NCBI GenBank assembly: GCA_945873105.1 | Contig: CAMCBW010000005.1 | Coordinates: 83,078-147,077 of the forward strand | Direction of reading: 5' to 3' | Source: Tangfeifania diversioriginum | Lineage (GTDB): Bacteria > Bacteroidota > Bacteroidia > Bacteroidales > Prolixibacteraceae | Length of the DNA stretch: 64,000 bases | Shown here: piece by piece, positions 9,249 through 18,818 of the stretch | Layout: the number at the start of each line of letters is the position of its first letter | How positions within the stretch are numbered: the stretch's first letter is position 1 | Notes under the pieces: model-generated | Database searches by the model: none | Seen by the model: the letters and a program-made list of their open reading frames with translations, nothing else | Told to the model about the DNA's origin: nothing | Made by a program: the position numbers and the translations under genes

Positions 9249-9523
9249 CCAAGGATGCCAGTAAACGACCATTCTTGCTACGAAACAAATTGATCCCGCC
9301 AAGTCGAAACACATAAAAAATGATCCTAACTCAGACTTCAGGGCCGTTGTGCTACCCCAATGTTTTAAGTATATTTGAAATCATGACAATTGCAGCAAGG
9401 AAAAAGTTCCTGATACAAGATTGTTGATAACATGAAAATTACCTGGATAGCTAAACTATTGGTCCGGCTAATGCAAGATCATAGTGTTTCACCATAAAAA
9501 CAGAGTTCTCAAATTATTAAACG

Positions 9524-10483
9524 ATGAATTTTATCTTCTCCTCCAGTCAGGACCCCTATTTCAACCTAGCTACTGAAGAATACTTGCTAAAACAGACTTC
9601 GGACAATTTCGTATTGTTATATGTTAACCAGCCCTGTGTAGTCGTTGGCAAACATCAAAACACACTGAAAGAGATCGATCCCAGATACGTATATGACAAT
9701 AAAATATTAATAGCCAGAAGATTATCGGGTGGTGGAGCCGTCTATCACGATGAAGGAAATCTAAATTTTAGCTTTATACAATCTATCTTGCCAGGAGAGA
9801 CTGCATCCTACCAAGCTATTACAAAATCGCTCTTTAATTTCCTGAAAGGCCCAATTCCCAATCTTCTACTTACCGAAAGAAATGATTTTAGGGTAGAGGA
9901 CAAAAAAGTATCCGGAAGTGCCATGCACATTTTTAAAAATCGGGTGCTTGCTCATGGAACCTTGCTCATTGACTGCAATTTAACACATCTTTCTGCAGCT
10001 CTAAAAGGGGAGACCAGCAGGTTTCAGGACAAAGCCATCTCCTCGGTAAAATCTTCGGTAAAAAACCTCACAAAATATCATATTAATCTAGATATCAATC
10101 AATTAACTGCCAATTTTGAATCCTTTCTGCGAGATTTGTATCCTATCCAAGCCTATACCCTGCCTTTGTCTCAGATCAGGGAAATAAAGGAATTGGCCAT
10201 CTCAAAATACTCACAAAGAGATTGGATTTTCGGTTATTCACCAAAATACAGCTATTCCAACCATTTTATTTTAAAAGAAAAAACCATCGGATACAAGATA
10301 GAAGTTGTAAAAGGTATCATTGAGAAAATTGAATTCGGAAAAGAAAGCCAGACAAATACTAACCACAGAATATTTGGAGAGAGCCTAATTGGGAAGGAGC
10401 ACAACCTGTATGCATTATCCAACACCATAACCTCCTTGGGTTCCGAGGATTTCAGGCAGATGTTTATTGAATCACTGTTTTAA
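9524..10483 (+). CDS. lplA: Lipoate-protein ligase A
   Basis: A 319-residue enzyme that activates free lipoate with ATP and attaches it to lysines of the lipoyl domains of 2-oxoacid dehydrogenases and GcvH. The lipoate-binding motif RRLSGGGAVYHDEGNLNFSF spans about residues 65-84, and the catalytic-lysine region DKKVSGSA lies near 126-133. The C-terminal accessory domain (about 245-319) is present. It overlaps the 3' end of the convergent uvrC gene by 12 bp. G+C falls from here to about 17 kb. Confidence 0.93.
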   Translation: MNFIFSSSQDPYFNLATEEYLLKQTSDNFVLLYVNQPCVVVGKHQNTLKEIDPRYVYDNKILIARRLSGGGAVYHDEGNLNFSFIQSILPGETASYQAITKSLFNFLKGPIPNLLLTERNDFRVEDKKVSGSAMHIFKNRVLAHGTLLIDCNLTHLSAALKGETSRFQDKAISSVKSSVKNLTKYHINLDINQLTANFESFLRDLYPIQAYTLPLSQIREIKELAISKYSQRDWIFGYSPKYSYSNHFILKEKTIGYKIEVVKGIIEKIEFGKESQTNTNHRIFGESLIGKEHNLYALSNTITSLGSEDFRQMFIESLF

Positions 10484-12289
10484 TCCTTGGCCTTTCAAAT
10501 AGTCTATCACCTTAACAGCCCGCTCTTTTCCAACGATCCTCGACAAATCAGGTAAAGAGACAGACTTCATGTTCTCCAACGACTTAAACTCTACCAGCAA
10601 TTTTTCTACACTCTTGGGGCCTAAACCACTAATTTCCAATAACTCAGAGGATGTAAATTTTTCTGAGCGCTTCGTCCTGTGAAATGTGATACCAAATCGG
10701 TGAGCCTCATCCCGAAGATGCTGCAATACCTTGAGTGTCTCCGATTTCTTATCCAAATAAAGTGGGATTGGATCATTGGGAAAATAGAGTTCTTCCAGCC
10801 TTTTGGCAATCCCCAAAAGGGTGACCTTGTTTTCGATTCCCAATTTTCTAAGAATCGAATAAGCGGATGAAAGCTGGCCCTTACCTCCGTCAATTACAAT
10901 TAAATCAGGAAGTTGCCTACCCTCTTTTAACTGTCTTGTATATCTTCTTTCCACGACCTCCTCCATGGTTGCAAAATCATTGGGACCCTGCACCGTCTTA
11001 ACATTAAAATGCCGGTATTGTGATTTAAATGGTTGACCATCCTTAAATACAACACAAGAAGAGACAGGAAAATCACCAGAGATATTTGAGTTATCGAAAC
11101 ACTCAATCCAATGAGGTAATACTTCCATTTTCAAATCAGTCCTCATTTTTTCCAAAACACGGTTCTTTTTCAATACAGGAGACTTAAGAGACTCATTTTT
11201 AGCTCTTTCCAACATAAACATTTTGCCATTCCTCTCACACAATTCAAGTAATTTCTTCTTCTCTCCTATTTGCGGTACACTCATACGGGTATTTGTTAAA
11301 TTATACCCAATCAAAAATGGCAAAATAATTTCGGTCGAATCAGATTGGCAAATTCTACGTATTTCTACCATGCAAAAAGACAAAATATCTTCCCTGGATT
11401 CATTTAGCTTTTTCCGAATTTCCAACAAATAGGTGGTTACGATCGATCCATCCACGATCCTGAAATAATTCACATAAGCAATCTTTTCATCTTCATGGAA
11501 TGAAAAAACATCCAAATTGGTCAGGGTCGCGCTACATACCAATGATTTCGATTTGTAGTTCTCCAAAATTTGAATCTTTGCTTTGAATTCATTGGCCTTT
11601 TCAAAATCGTACCTTTCCGATGCTGCATGCATCGCAGACTTTAAAAAGCCAAATACAGGTGACAAAGTTCCACTTAGAATTGACTTTGCATTGTAAATAT
11701 CCTGATTGTAATTGCTTTTATTGTACAAGAGCTCGCAAGGTGCTTTGCAATTGCCAATTTGATATTCCAAACATTTCTTAAATTTTTTAGCTGCAATATT
11801 CGAATCGGAAAGCAAAAGATTACAACTGCGAATCGGAAATAACTGCTTAATCACTTCCAATATGGTTCTTGCCATGAATACTGAGGTATAGGGACCAAAG
11901 TAATTCGAACCGTCTTTTACAACACGCCTGGTATAAAAAATCCGTGGAAATTGTTCGTTGCGAATACATATCCAGGGAAAAGATTTATCATCCTTTAATA
12001 ATATATTGTATTTGGGCTGAAATTGCTTTATTAAATTATTCTCTAAAATTAAAGCATCCTCTTCACTATCTACAATGATATGCCTGATTCTATCAATCTG
12101 ACTTATCAATATAGCCGTTTTTCTGTTCTCTTGATTCTTTAAAAAATAGGAAGAAACTCTTTTCCTGAGATTCTTAGCCTTTCCTACATAAATAATCCTA
12201 CCCTCTTTGTCAAAAAACTGGTAAACCCCAGGATTTGAAGGTAATTCTTTGGCCTCTTTGTATGGTTCGTGTTCGGAATTCCTATTCAC
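10472..12289 (-). CDS. uvrC: Excinuclease ABC subunit C
   Basis: A 605-residue UvrC, the nuclease that makes both incisions in nucleotide excision repair after UvrA/UvrB recognise damage. The order is the N-terminal GIY-YIG nuclease domain (PGVYQFFDKEGRIIYVGKAKNLR at about 20-42), a cysteine-bearing middle segment (KKCLEYQIGNCKAPC), a short UVR region near 200-235, the RNase H-like C-terminal nuclease with ECFDNSNISG and VIDGGKGQL, and helix-hairpin-helix motifs at the end (ELLEISGLGPKSVEKLL). Length is normal. It is the last gene of a minus-strand series (rpiB to uvrC). Confidence 0.96.
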   Translation of the reverse strand: MNRNSEHEPYKEAKELPSNPGVYQFFDKEGRIIYVGKAKNLRKRVSSYFLKNQENRKTAILISQIDRIRHIIVDSEEDALILENNLIKQFQPKYNILLKDDKSFPWICIRNEQFPRIFYTRRVVKDGSNYFGPYTSVFMARTILEVIKQLFPIRSCNLLLSDSNIAAKKFKKCLEYQIGNCKAPCELLYNKSNYNQDIYNAKSILSGTLSPVFGFLKSAMHAASERYDFEKANEFKAKIQILENYKSKSLVCSATLTNLDVFSFHEDEKIAYVNYFRIVDGSIVTTYLLEIRKKLNESREDILSFCMVEIRRICQSDSTEIILPFLIGYNLTNTRMSVPQIGEKKKLLELCERNGKMFMLERAKNESLKSPVLKKNRVLEKMRTDLKMEVLPHWIECFDNSNISGDFPVSSCVVFKDGQPFKSQYRHFNVKTVQGPNDFATMEEVVERRYTRQLKEGRQLPDLIVIDGGKGQLSSAYSILRKLGIENKVTLLGIAKRLEELYFPNDPIPLYLDKKSETLKVLQHLRDEAHRFGITFHRTKRSEKFTSSELLEISGLGPKSVEKLLVEFKSLENMKSVSLPDLSRIVGKERAVKVIDYLKGQGLKQ

Positions 12290-12296
12290 AGAAATT

Positions 12297-12827
12297 TCAA
12301 TAATGAATTAAAGACCATACGGGAACATTTTTATCAATACGCTCTCGCCCTTTCAGAAAATCCAACTCCACAAAAAAGTTGACATAGATTTTCGTAACAC
12401 CAAATTTTCTTACAAGATTAACTGCTGCATTGATGGTACCTCCAGTTGCCAGCAAATCATCGTGTATCAATACTACATCCTCCTTGTCCAATGAATCTGT
12501 ATGAATCTCCAAGGAGTCGGATCCATATTCCAGATCATACGACTGCGCGAAAGTCTCTGCAGGAAGCTTTCCAGGCTTTCTAACTGGAACGAAACCGGCA
12601 TGTAACTCGCCTGCCAAGGTACTTCCAAGAATAAAACCACGTGATTCAATTCCTACAACCTTTGTAATTCCAAGATCTTCATAGTGGCTTTTTATTTCTG
12701 AAACAATAAATTTGAAGATTTTCTTCTCTTTAAATGCTGTAGAAACGTCTTTGAACTGAATTCCTTCTTTGGGAAAATCTGGAATATTTCGAACCGAATT
12801 TTTAACATCTGCTATTGTGACTGTCAT
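12297..12827 (-). CDS. apt: Adenine phosphoribosyltransferase
   Basis: About 176 residues from the ATG at 12827 (MTVTIADVKNSV). The frame is open to 12860, but that extension would run through the palindrome at 12841-12856, so the later start is preferred. The enzyme salvages adenine to AMP with PRPP. Motifs are RNIPDFPKEGIQFKDV at the start, GIESRGFILG, and the PRPP loop VVLIHDDLLATGGT. It lies 7 bp upstream of uvrC and downstream of mnmG on the same strand. Confidence 0.94.
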   Translation of the reverse strand: MTVTIADVKNSVRNIPDFPKEGIQFKDVSTAFKEKKIFKFIVSEIKSHYEDLGITKVVGIESRGFILGSTLAGELHAGFVPVRKPGKLPAETFAQSYDLEYGSDSLEIHTDSLDKEDVVLIHDDLLATGGTINAAVNLVRKFGVTKIYVNFFVELDFLKGRERIDKNVPVWSLIHY

Positions 12828-12840
12828 AATTAAAAGTATT

Positions 12841-12856
12841 TGTTCCACGTGGAACA
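12841..12856. promoter_or_regulatory. parS: parS-like centromere site
   Basis: TGTTCCACGTGGAACA is a perfect 16-bp palindrome. It fits the ParB-binding parS consensus TGTTnCACGTGnAACA, which is conserved from Firmicutes to Proteobacteria and clusters near chromosomal origins. It lies in the 29-bp spacer between the mnmG stop codon and the preferred apt start. No parA or parB is in the window. The match is seen; its function is inferred. Confidence 0.75.
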
Positions 12857-14737
12857 TCATCTCCCAAGTAAAACCAACAATACATTGATATCATTTGGTG
12901 ATATCCCTGGAATACGATGCGCTTGCCCAATGGTTTTGGGATTAATTTTAGCTAATTTCTCTCTCGCCTCTGTCGTAAGCGATTGAATTTCTGAATAATT
13001 GAACTTATTCTCAATCTTAATATTTTCTAGTCTATTCAATTTGTCGGCGACCAAAAATTCTCTGTCTATATAGCCAGCATACTTAATCCTTATTTCAATT
13101 GCCTGAATTACCTCATCAAATATATCCTCAGGAATAGACTTAAAATACTTGCCCAAGTATGGAATATCCAGAAGCAAAGACTTCAGACTTACCTGAGGTC
13201 TTGATAGTATGGCCAAAAACTTAGACCTTTGTCTAATTGGACTTGATGTATTTTTAATCAAAAAATCATTGACCAACTCTGGTCTAATGGAGATTCCCTT
13301 CAACCTTTCCAAATGAGAATCCACCAAATCACTTTTGAATTTGAAAACTTTGTAATGTCGTTCGGGCAGAAGACCTAACTTGTAACCAATCTCAGAAAGT
13401 CTTTCATCGGCATTGTCTTGCCGTAACAATAGACGATGTTCTGCCCTACTGGTGAACATCCTATATGGTTCATCCACACCTTTTGTTACCAAATCATCGA
13501 TCAACACCCCGATATAAGCCTGATCCCTGGTCAACAAGAATGGACTATCCCCCATCAACTTTCTATGTGCATTAACACCTGCCATCAAACCTTGCGCACC
13601 AGCCTCCTCATAGCCAGTAGTTCCATTGATTTGACCTGCCAAAAATAATCCATTCACCAATTTAGACTCCAAAGAATGATTCAATTGAGTGGGATCAAAA
13701 AAATCGTACTCGATTGCATAACCAGGTCTAATGATTTTTGCATTTTCTAAACCTGGCACAAATTTAATTGCCTCTTCCTGTACTTCAAACGGTAAAGAAG
13801 TAGAGAAACCATTCAAATAATATTCCGTCGAATCAATACCCTCAGGTTCCAGGTACAATTGATGAGAAAGCTTGTCGGAAAAAATGATCAATTTAGTCTC
13901 AATACTAGGACAATAGCGAGGACCTAAACTTTTGATGGTACCATCAAACATCGGTGAAAACTTGAATCCTTTCTCCAACTCCTGATGCACGCGTTCATTC
14001 GTATAGGTAATATGACAATTCAATTGTTTAAGAATGAAATCTCTTTTGTAGTAATAACTAAACTGAAGATCATTTTCTCCTGCTTGCTCCTCCAAGACAG
14101 AAAAATTGATGGTGCGCCTGTCCAACCTTGGAGGAGTTCCGGTTTTCATCCTTCCGATCCTAAAACCCAAACTAAGAAGTTGCTCACTGATTCCAAGTGA
14201 AGCTGGTTCAGATATTCTTCCCCCACCAACCTGTGTTTTGCCAAAGTGCAACAAACCGTTAAGAAAGGTACCATTTGTGAGAACGACAGCATCAGCATAA
14301 AATTCAATGCCCAAATCTGTTCGAATACCCTTTATGAAATTGCCCTCCAAAATCAATTCTACAGCAGAACCTTGCCAGAAACTTACATTTTTACACTCTT
14401 GAAGTGCAATTCTCCAATTCTCTGAGAATTTGTTTTTATCACACTGTGCCCTTGGACTCCACATAGCCGGTCCCTTGGAACGATTCAGCATTCTAAACTG
14501 TAGCGAACTTGAATCAGTGATTTTTCCCATCATTCCCCCCAATGCATCAATCTCACGAACAATCTGTCCTTTTGCTATGCCACCGACAGCAGGATTACAA
14601 CTCATCTGTGCAACCCGATTTAAATCCATGGTTACCAACAAAACACTAGATCCCAATACTGCAGCCGCATATGCGGCTTCACAACCTGCGTGTCCCGCAC
14701 CCACTACTACTATATCATATTTTCTAATTTTCTCCAT
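12857..14737 (-). CDS. mnmG: tRNA uridine-5-carboxymethylaminomethyl modification enzyme MnmG (GidA)
   Basis: A 626-residue FAD-dependent enzyme that, with the GTPase MnmE, installs the carboxymethylaminomethyl group on U34 of certain tRNAs. The N-terminal dinucleotide-binding motif VVVGAGHAGCEAAYAAA is at about 9-25. Family blocks QMSCNPAVGGIAKGQIVREIDALGG, GTPPRLDRR, and FTSRAEHRLLLRQDNADERL follow. The C-terminal helical domain that contacts MnmE and tRNA is complete (to about 626). mnmG is often close to oriC in bacteria. The stop codon abuts the parS-like palindrome. Confidence 0.97.
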   Translation of the reverse strand: MEKIRKYDIVVVGAGHAGCEAAYAAAVLGSSVLLVTMDLNRVAQMSCNPAVGGIAKGQIVREIDALGGMMGKITDSSSLQFRMLNRSKGPAMWSPRAQCDKNKFSENWRIALQECKNVSFWQGSAVELILEGNFIKGIRTDLGIEFYADAVVLTNGTFLNGLLHFGKTQVGGGRISEPASLGISEQLLSLGFRIGRMKTGTPPRLDRRTINFSVLEEQAGENDLQFSYYYKRDFILKQLNCHITYTNERVHQELEKGFKFSPMFDGTIKSLGPRYCPSIETKLIIFSDKLSHQLYLEPEGIDSTEYYLNGFSTSLPFEVQEEAIKFVPGLENAKIIRPGYAIEYDFFDPTQLNHSLESKLVNGLFLAGQINGTTGYEEAGAQGLMAGVNAHRKLMGDSPFLLTRDQAYIGVLIDDLVTKGVDEPYRMFTSRAEHRLLLRQDNADERLSEIGYKLGLLPERHYKVFKFKSDLVDSHLERLKGISIRPELVNDFLIKNTSSPIRQRSKFLAILSRPQVSLKSLLLDIPYLGKYFKSIPEDIFDEVIQAIEIRIKYAGYIDREFLVADKLNRLENIKIENKFNYSEIQSLTTEAREKLAKINPKTIGQAHRIPGISPNDINVLLVLLGR

Positions 14738-14771
14738 TCACTTTTCTAAAACCACAAAAATTTAAAACTAA

Positions 14772-15194
14772 CTAGGCAGAATCATATTGTTTTAATAGAA
14801 CCAACTCCATTCGCCTCATCTCATCAATATCCTTTGGATCCTTATCTGCATATTTAAGTAAATGCAAAAATCCATGAAAAATAACTCTCCTCAATTCTTC
14901 TTGAAAATCTTGTCCAAAAATAACAGAATTAAACAAAACCCTCTCAGTACTTATGTATACATCACCAGAAACTTTTCTCCCCACGCAATAATCAAAAGTT
15001 ATAACATCCGTATAATAATCATGATTTAGAAATTGCCTATTCATACCCAACAAAAAATCATCACTGCAAAAAATAAAATTAAGCTCTCCCAAAATCCTTT
15101 TGTGAATGCGTAGCTGAGATTTTAACACTTTATCAAGTGCTTTACTTTCCTTCAAAGGCAATTCAACATCTTCCTCAAAATAACCAATACTCAT
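14772..15194 (-). CDS. ybeY: Endoribonuclease YbeY (rRNA maturation factor)
   Basis: A 140-residue UPF0054/YbeY metalloprotein needed for 16S rRNA 3'-end processing and ribosome quality control. The central block DVITFDY is present. The zinc motif region reads HGFLHLLKYADKDPKD: the first two histidines are kept, but the third one (HGxLHLxGYDH in Proteobacteria) is replaced by an Asp-Lys pair, as in other Bacteroidota members that I know of. Very AT-rich. Spacing to hemW (20 bp) and mnmG (34 bp) suggests one operon. Confidence 0.92.
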   Translation of the reverse strand: MSIGYFEEDVELPLKESKALDKVLKSQLRIHKRILGELNFIFCSDDFLLGMNRQFLNHDYYTDVITFDYCVGRKVSGDVYISTERVLFNSVIFGQDFQEELRRVIFHGFLHLLKYADKDPKDIDEMRRMELVLLKQYDSA

Positions 15195-15214
15195 AAAAAT
15201 AAAATTATCATCAA

Positions 15215-16342
15215 TTACAACATCAATGACTTGGCCAAATAATCCGCCAACAAAAAATCCTCCTTTCGCGGAATAACCAAATCTCCTTCACAATTAAAAT
15301 GATTCTTACCAATTAAAATATTCAAATTTCTAACGAAATATTTATAGATGTCAGCATTAAATCTTTCTTTCACATAAGCGGATGATAATCCAAGAAAAGT
15401 TCTTAAACGAAGGATAACATATTCATTATATAACTGAATATCAGTTAATTTCTCTATTTCCGCTGCAAATATATTAATTTCACTTTCTCTTATGTACTTT
15501 TTAATATTGCTATGATTCCATTGTCTTGATAACAAATTATAGCTATGTGCAGTCACTCCTACTCCAACATAAATATCTTGATTCCAGTAAGATAAGTTAT
15601 GCTTTGAAATATACCCCTGCTTTGCATAATTACTTACCTCATATTGCAAAAAACCATTCCGCTCACAAAAATCATCTATAATCTTGTATTGCGCCAAAAA
15701 ATTAGATTCATTACCTTCTAAAATTTCTCCTTTTCTAATTTTCCAAAAAAGTTGTGAATTTTTAGAAACAGTTAGACTATATGCTGAAATATGTTTAATA
15801 TCAAAATCTAACAATCTTGACAATGCATTTCTCAATAAGGAATTTCCTATCTCGGGAACTGAATAAATTAAATCTACAGAAAGATTGGTAAATTTGGAAT
15901 TACCAATACAAATCAAAGCATTAATTATTAATTCTTTGGTATGATGTCTGTTGTATTTTTTTAAAACATTATCCTCTAAAAACTGTATTCCAAGACTAAT
16001 TCTATTAAAACCCATTTCGAACAACAAATCCAAATAATCTCTATCAATATTTTCAGGATTACATTCTATTGTAATTTCCGCATCAACATCTACTTCGTAA
16101 TGTGAAAAAATTGTGTGAAAAAACTGTCTAAAATGAAATTCTGACAGCAACGAAGGTGTCCCTCCTCCAAAATATATTGTATTAATTTTATTATCAAATA
16201 TATAATCCTTTCTTGTGACTATTTCTCTACAAACGGCCTCTACATAATCATTCATTAGATAAAGTTGATTGCCAGAAAAAAAATCACAATAAAGACACTT
16301 TTCAGAACAAAAAGGAATATGAATATATAAACCAGCCATCAA
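15215..16342 (-). CDS. hemW: Radical SAM heme chaperone HemW
   Basis: A 375-residue radical SAM protein. The 4Fe-4S cluster cysteines are Cys12, Cys16 and Cys19 (CSEKCLYC), followed by the SAM-contact motif YFGGGTPS. The HemW-specific block SKHNLSYW is present near residue 250, which separates it from coproporphyrinogen dehydrogenase HemN. HemW is thought to bind heme and deliver it to respiratory proteins. Its ATG overlaps the rpiB stop by 4 bp, so translation is probably coupled. Roughly one quarter G+C in places, among the AT-richest genes here. Confidence 0.92.
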   Translation of the reverse strand: MMAGLYIHIPFCSEKCLYCDFFSGNQLYLMNDYVEAVCREIVTRKDYIFDNKINTIYFGGGTPSLLSEFHFRQFFHTIFSHYEVDVDAEITIECNPENIDRDYLDLLFEMGFNRISLGIQFLEDNVLKKYNRHHTKELIINALICIGNSKFTNLSVDLIYSVPEIGNSLLRNALSRLLDFDIKHISAYSLTVSKNSQLFWKIRKGEILEGNESNFLAQYKIIDDFCERNGFLQYEVSNYAKQGYISKHNLSYWNQDIYVGVGVTAHSYNLLSRQWNHSNIKKYIRESEINIFAAEIEKLTDIQLYNEYVILRLRTFLGLSSAYVKERFNADIYKYFVRNLNILIGKNHFNCEGDLVIPRKEDFLLADYLAKSLML

Positions 16343-16773
16343 TGAATAGGAATCTTATTGATTCTAATCAAATGTCGCCCTCCCTCAAAATCAGTATTCA
16401 AAAATATCTTTACGATCTCAATAGCCTCCTTCACGCCAATAAATCGAGCAGGTAAGGAACATATATTTGCATTATTGTGAGATTTAGCCAACTCAGCAGT
16501 CTCCTTATTCCAACAGATTGCAGATCTAATACCCTGGTGCTTATTTACTGTCATGTTAATTCCATTGCCAGATCCACAAACAACTACTCCAATCAAATTT
16601 TCATCCTTTTCAACAGCAGTAGCCAAAGGATGAGCAAAATCGGGATAATCACAACTTTCGCCGGAAAAACAACCATAATCAATTATTTCATAATTAAGGT
16701 CCTTTAAAAATTTAATAATCTCATTTTTTAAACCAAATCCAGCATGATCTGAAGCCAAAGCAATTTTTGTCAT
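16339..16773 (-). CDS. rpiB: Ribose 5-phosphate isomerase B
   Basis: A 144-residue RpiB/LacA family isomerase that interconverts ribose 5-phosphate and ribulose 5-phosphate in the pentose phosphate pathway. The N-terminal SDHAGFGLK (Asp9, His10) and the active-site CGSGNGINM with Cys66 are intact. It is the first gene of the minus-strand series that continues through hemW, ybeY, mnmG, apt and uvrC, and faces the AT-rich gap to its right. Confidence 0.94.
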   Translation of the reverse strand: MTKIALASDHAGFGLKNEIIKFLKDLNYEIIDYGCFSGESCDYPDFAHPLATAVEKDENLIGVVVCGSGNGINMTVNKHQGIRSAICWNKETAELAKSHNNANICSLPARFIGVKEAIEIVKIFLNTDFEGGRHLIRINKIPIH

Positions 16774-17203
16774 AATTTAACTGTGAAAAACTAAACATTA
16801 ACTGTTAATAATTGTTTATAAATTTATTCTCAATCTTTAAAACTAATTTTTATTTCCTTCTTCAACTATTTAAATGAAAAATATAATCTTTAATTACCTG
16901 GCGACAATAAAAAATTTATAAAAATCTGAAATAAAAATTTTACAAATATCGAAAATAAACATCGTGTTAATATCAACGTATTTAACAATACTTCAATTAT
17001 TTATTGCGTTGATAAGATAGGAGTAACTATTTAAAAATAATAAAGAAGTACAAATTTAGTTTATTATTAACAGTATTAACAGCATATATATAAATTCAAT
17101 TTTTTTCAATTTTAAATCAATATTTTAATACTATTAGTTTGTTAACTATTCTGGAGTCCCTACTCCAAAATAGTTTTTTAATGAATCAAAATAAAACAGT
17201 TCA
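16774..17203. other. AT-rich non-coding core between divergent gene sets
   Basis: A 430-bp gap with no plausible gene. Hand counts on three 60-base lines give about one-fifth G+C, far below the flanks. It contains many A/T runs. Minus-strand genes leave to the left and plus-strand genes to the right. I found no TTATCCACA DnaA boxes. It may hold promoters for rpiB and the receiver gene, an untranslated RNA (see the hairpin at 17144), or the unwinding region of a replication origin. Confidence 0.45.
17144..17179 (+). terminator. Terminator-like hairpin just upstream of receiver gene
   Basis: Arms 17144-17157 (AACTATTCTGGAGT) and 17162-17175 (ACTCCAAAATAGTT) pair over 14 positions with one C-A mismatch. 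The loop is CCCT and a run of T follows. No plus-strand gene precedes it for more than 6 kb, so it would end an untranslated transcript or act as a leader attenuator for the gene at 17204. Confidence 0.6.
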
Positions 17204-17602
17204 ATGATACCTATCGAAAATTTTAAAAAGAATCTTAAAGTACTTTTGGTTGAAGACAATTTATTGAATCAAAAGCTAATGAATATTAATTTGTCAAAAT
17301 TAAATTGTCTCGTTACTTTGGCCAACAATGGACTTGAAGGAGTCGAATGTTACAGTGAACACAATTTTGATGTCATTTTAATGGATTTAATGATGCCCGT
17401 TATGGATGGATTTGAATCGGCCAGGGCGATAAGAAAGATTGAAAAAGAAGAGAACAGGAAATTTACACCCATTATTGCTTTTACAGCCAATACATTGAAC
17501 AACGATTATAACAAATGCATTGAAAATGGAATGAATTATCTCATGGAAAAACCATTCAGTGCTTACAAGTTTATTGAAATCATAGAATCATTTGAACATT
17601 AA
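17204..17602 (+). CDS. Stand-alone response regulator receiver protein
   Basis: A 132-residue single receiver (REC) domain. The acidic pair Glu17-Asp18 (LLVEDN), the phospho-acceptor Asp61 (VILMDLMMP), the conserved Thr in FTANT and the Lys in MEKPF are all present. There is no output domain. The DNLLNQKLM helix resembles receivers cut from hybrid histidine kinases, so it may relay phosphate or bind a protein partner. No kinase is adjacent; the nearest orphan kinase is at 57076. A terminator-like hairpin lies in front of it. Confidence 0.9.
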   Translation: MIPIENFKKNLKVLLVEDNLLNQKLMNINLSKLNCLVTLANNGLEGVECYSEHNFDVILMDLMMPVMDGFESARAIRKIEKEENRKFTPIIAFTANTLNNDYNKCIENGMNYLMEKPFSAYKFIEIIESFEH

Positions 17603-17792
17603 CTTGTCATTTTTTACAATTTTCCCGGGAAAAATTTATTGTAATTTTTGGGACAACCTCAAAATGAGTTGTTGCCAATTATCTTTTTTTTGAAGTGTCC
17701 ATTGGGTATCTGAAGGAGGATTAATTAATAACTTTGCATTGAGCATTGTAATATTAAAATCAAAACAAACTTATTTGTTTCAATTTCATTAA

Positions 17793-18818
17793 ATGGGAGA
17801 ATTTGTAGATTTAAGAAATTTTGAAAATGGTGATGTTGAAAAGGAGCTAGATTGTCAATTGAGGCCAATAAGATTTACTGATTTTGCTGGTCAGACGAAA
17901 ATATTGGATAACATACAGGTTTTTGTACGGGCAGCAATCATGCGGGGAGAATCATTGGATCATGTTTTACTGCATGGTCCACCTGGATTGGGCAAGACAA
18001 CGCTTTCAAACATTATTGCCAGTGAGTTGGGAGTAAAATTAAAATTGACTTCAGGGCCTGTATTGGACAAACCTGGTGATTTGGCTGGATTGTTAACAAA
18101 TCTCGAAAAAAATGATGTATTATTTATTGATGAAATACATCGATTAAGCCCCGTGGTGGAAGAATATTTGTATTCAGCCATGGAAGATTTTAGAATTGAT
18201 ATATTAATAGATAAGGGTCCCAGTGCGCGATCCATTCAATTGGAGTTAAATCCATTTACACTCATTGGTGCGACTACGAGAAGTGGTTTGCTTACAAGAC
18301 CTTTAAGGGCAAGATTTGGGATTACCTGTCATTTGGAATATTATGATGTTGAAGTACTGACAGGCATTGTTAAACGATCTGCAAGAATTTTGGAAGTTGA
18401 AATTGAAGAGAATGCAGCCTATGAAATTGCACGAAGAAGCAGAGGTACTCCCCGAATTGTAAATTCTCTTTTAAGAAGGGTACGGGATTTTGCCATGGTT
18501 AAAGGAAATGGGAAAATTGATATTGAAATTACCAAATATTCCCTGGAAGCTCTAAACATAGATCAATTTGGCTTGGATGAAATGGACAACAAAATATTGT
18601 CCACCATTATTGATAAATTTAAAGGGGGACCAGTTGGAATTTCTACAATTTCCACGGCAGTGGGTGAAGATTCAGGAACCATTGAAGAGGTTTATGAACC
18701 TTTTCTTATAAAAGAAGGATTCATCAAACGTACTCCAAGAGGAAGGGAAGTTACAGAATTAGCCTACCATCATCTAGGTAGAAAGAATAACAATGCAAAT
18801 GGCTTGACTCTTTTTTAA
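17793..18818 (+). CDS. ruvB: Holliday junction branch migration DNA helicase RuvB
   Basis: A 341-residue AAA+ motor that drives branch migration with RuvA at recombination intermediates. Walker A is GPPGLGKT (62-69), Walker B is LFIDEIHRL, sensor motif GATTRSGLL follows, and the C-terminal winged helix ([17 protein letters not shown]) is complete. It lies 190 bp after the receiver gene, and its end overlaps the convergent glutaminyl cyclotransferase gene by 4 bp. No ruvA or ruvC is near, as is common in this phylum. Confidence 0.96.
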   Translation: MGEFVDLRNFENGDVEKELDCQLRPIRFTDFAGQTKILDNIQVFVRAAIMRGESLDHVLLHGPPGLGKTTLSNIIASELGVKLKLTSGPVLDKPGDLAGLLTNLEKNDVLFIDEIHRLSPVVEEYLYSAMEDFRIDILIDKGPSARSIQLELNPFTLIGATTRSGLLTRPLRARFGITCHLEYYDVEVLTGIVKRSARILEVEIEENAAYEIARRSRGTPRIVNSLLRRVRDFAMVKGNGKIDIEITKYSLEALNIDQFGLDEMDNKILSTIIDKFKGGPVGISTISTAVGEDSGTIEEVYEPFLIKEGFIKRTPRGREVTELAYHHLGRKNNNANGLTLF

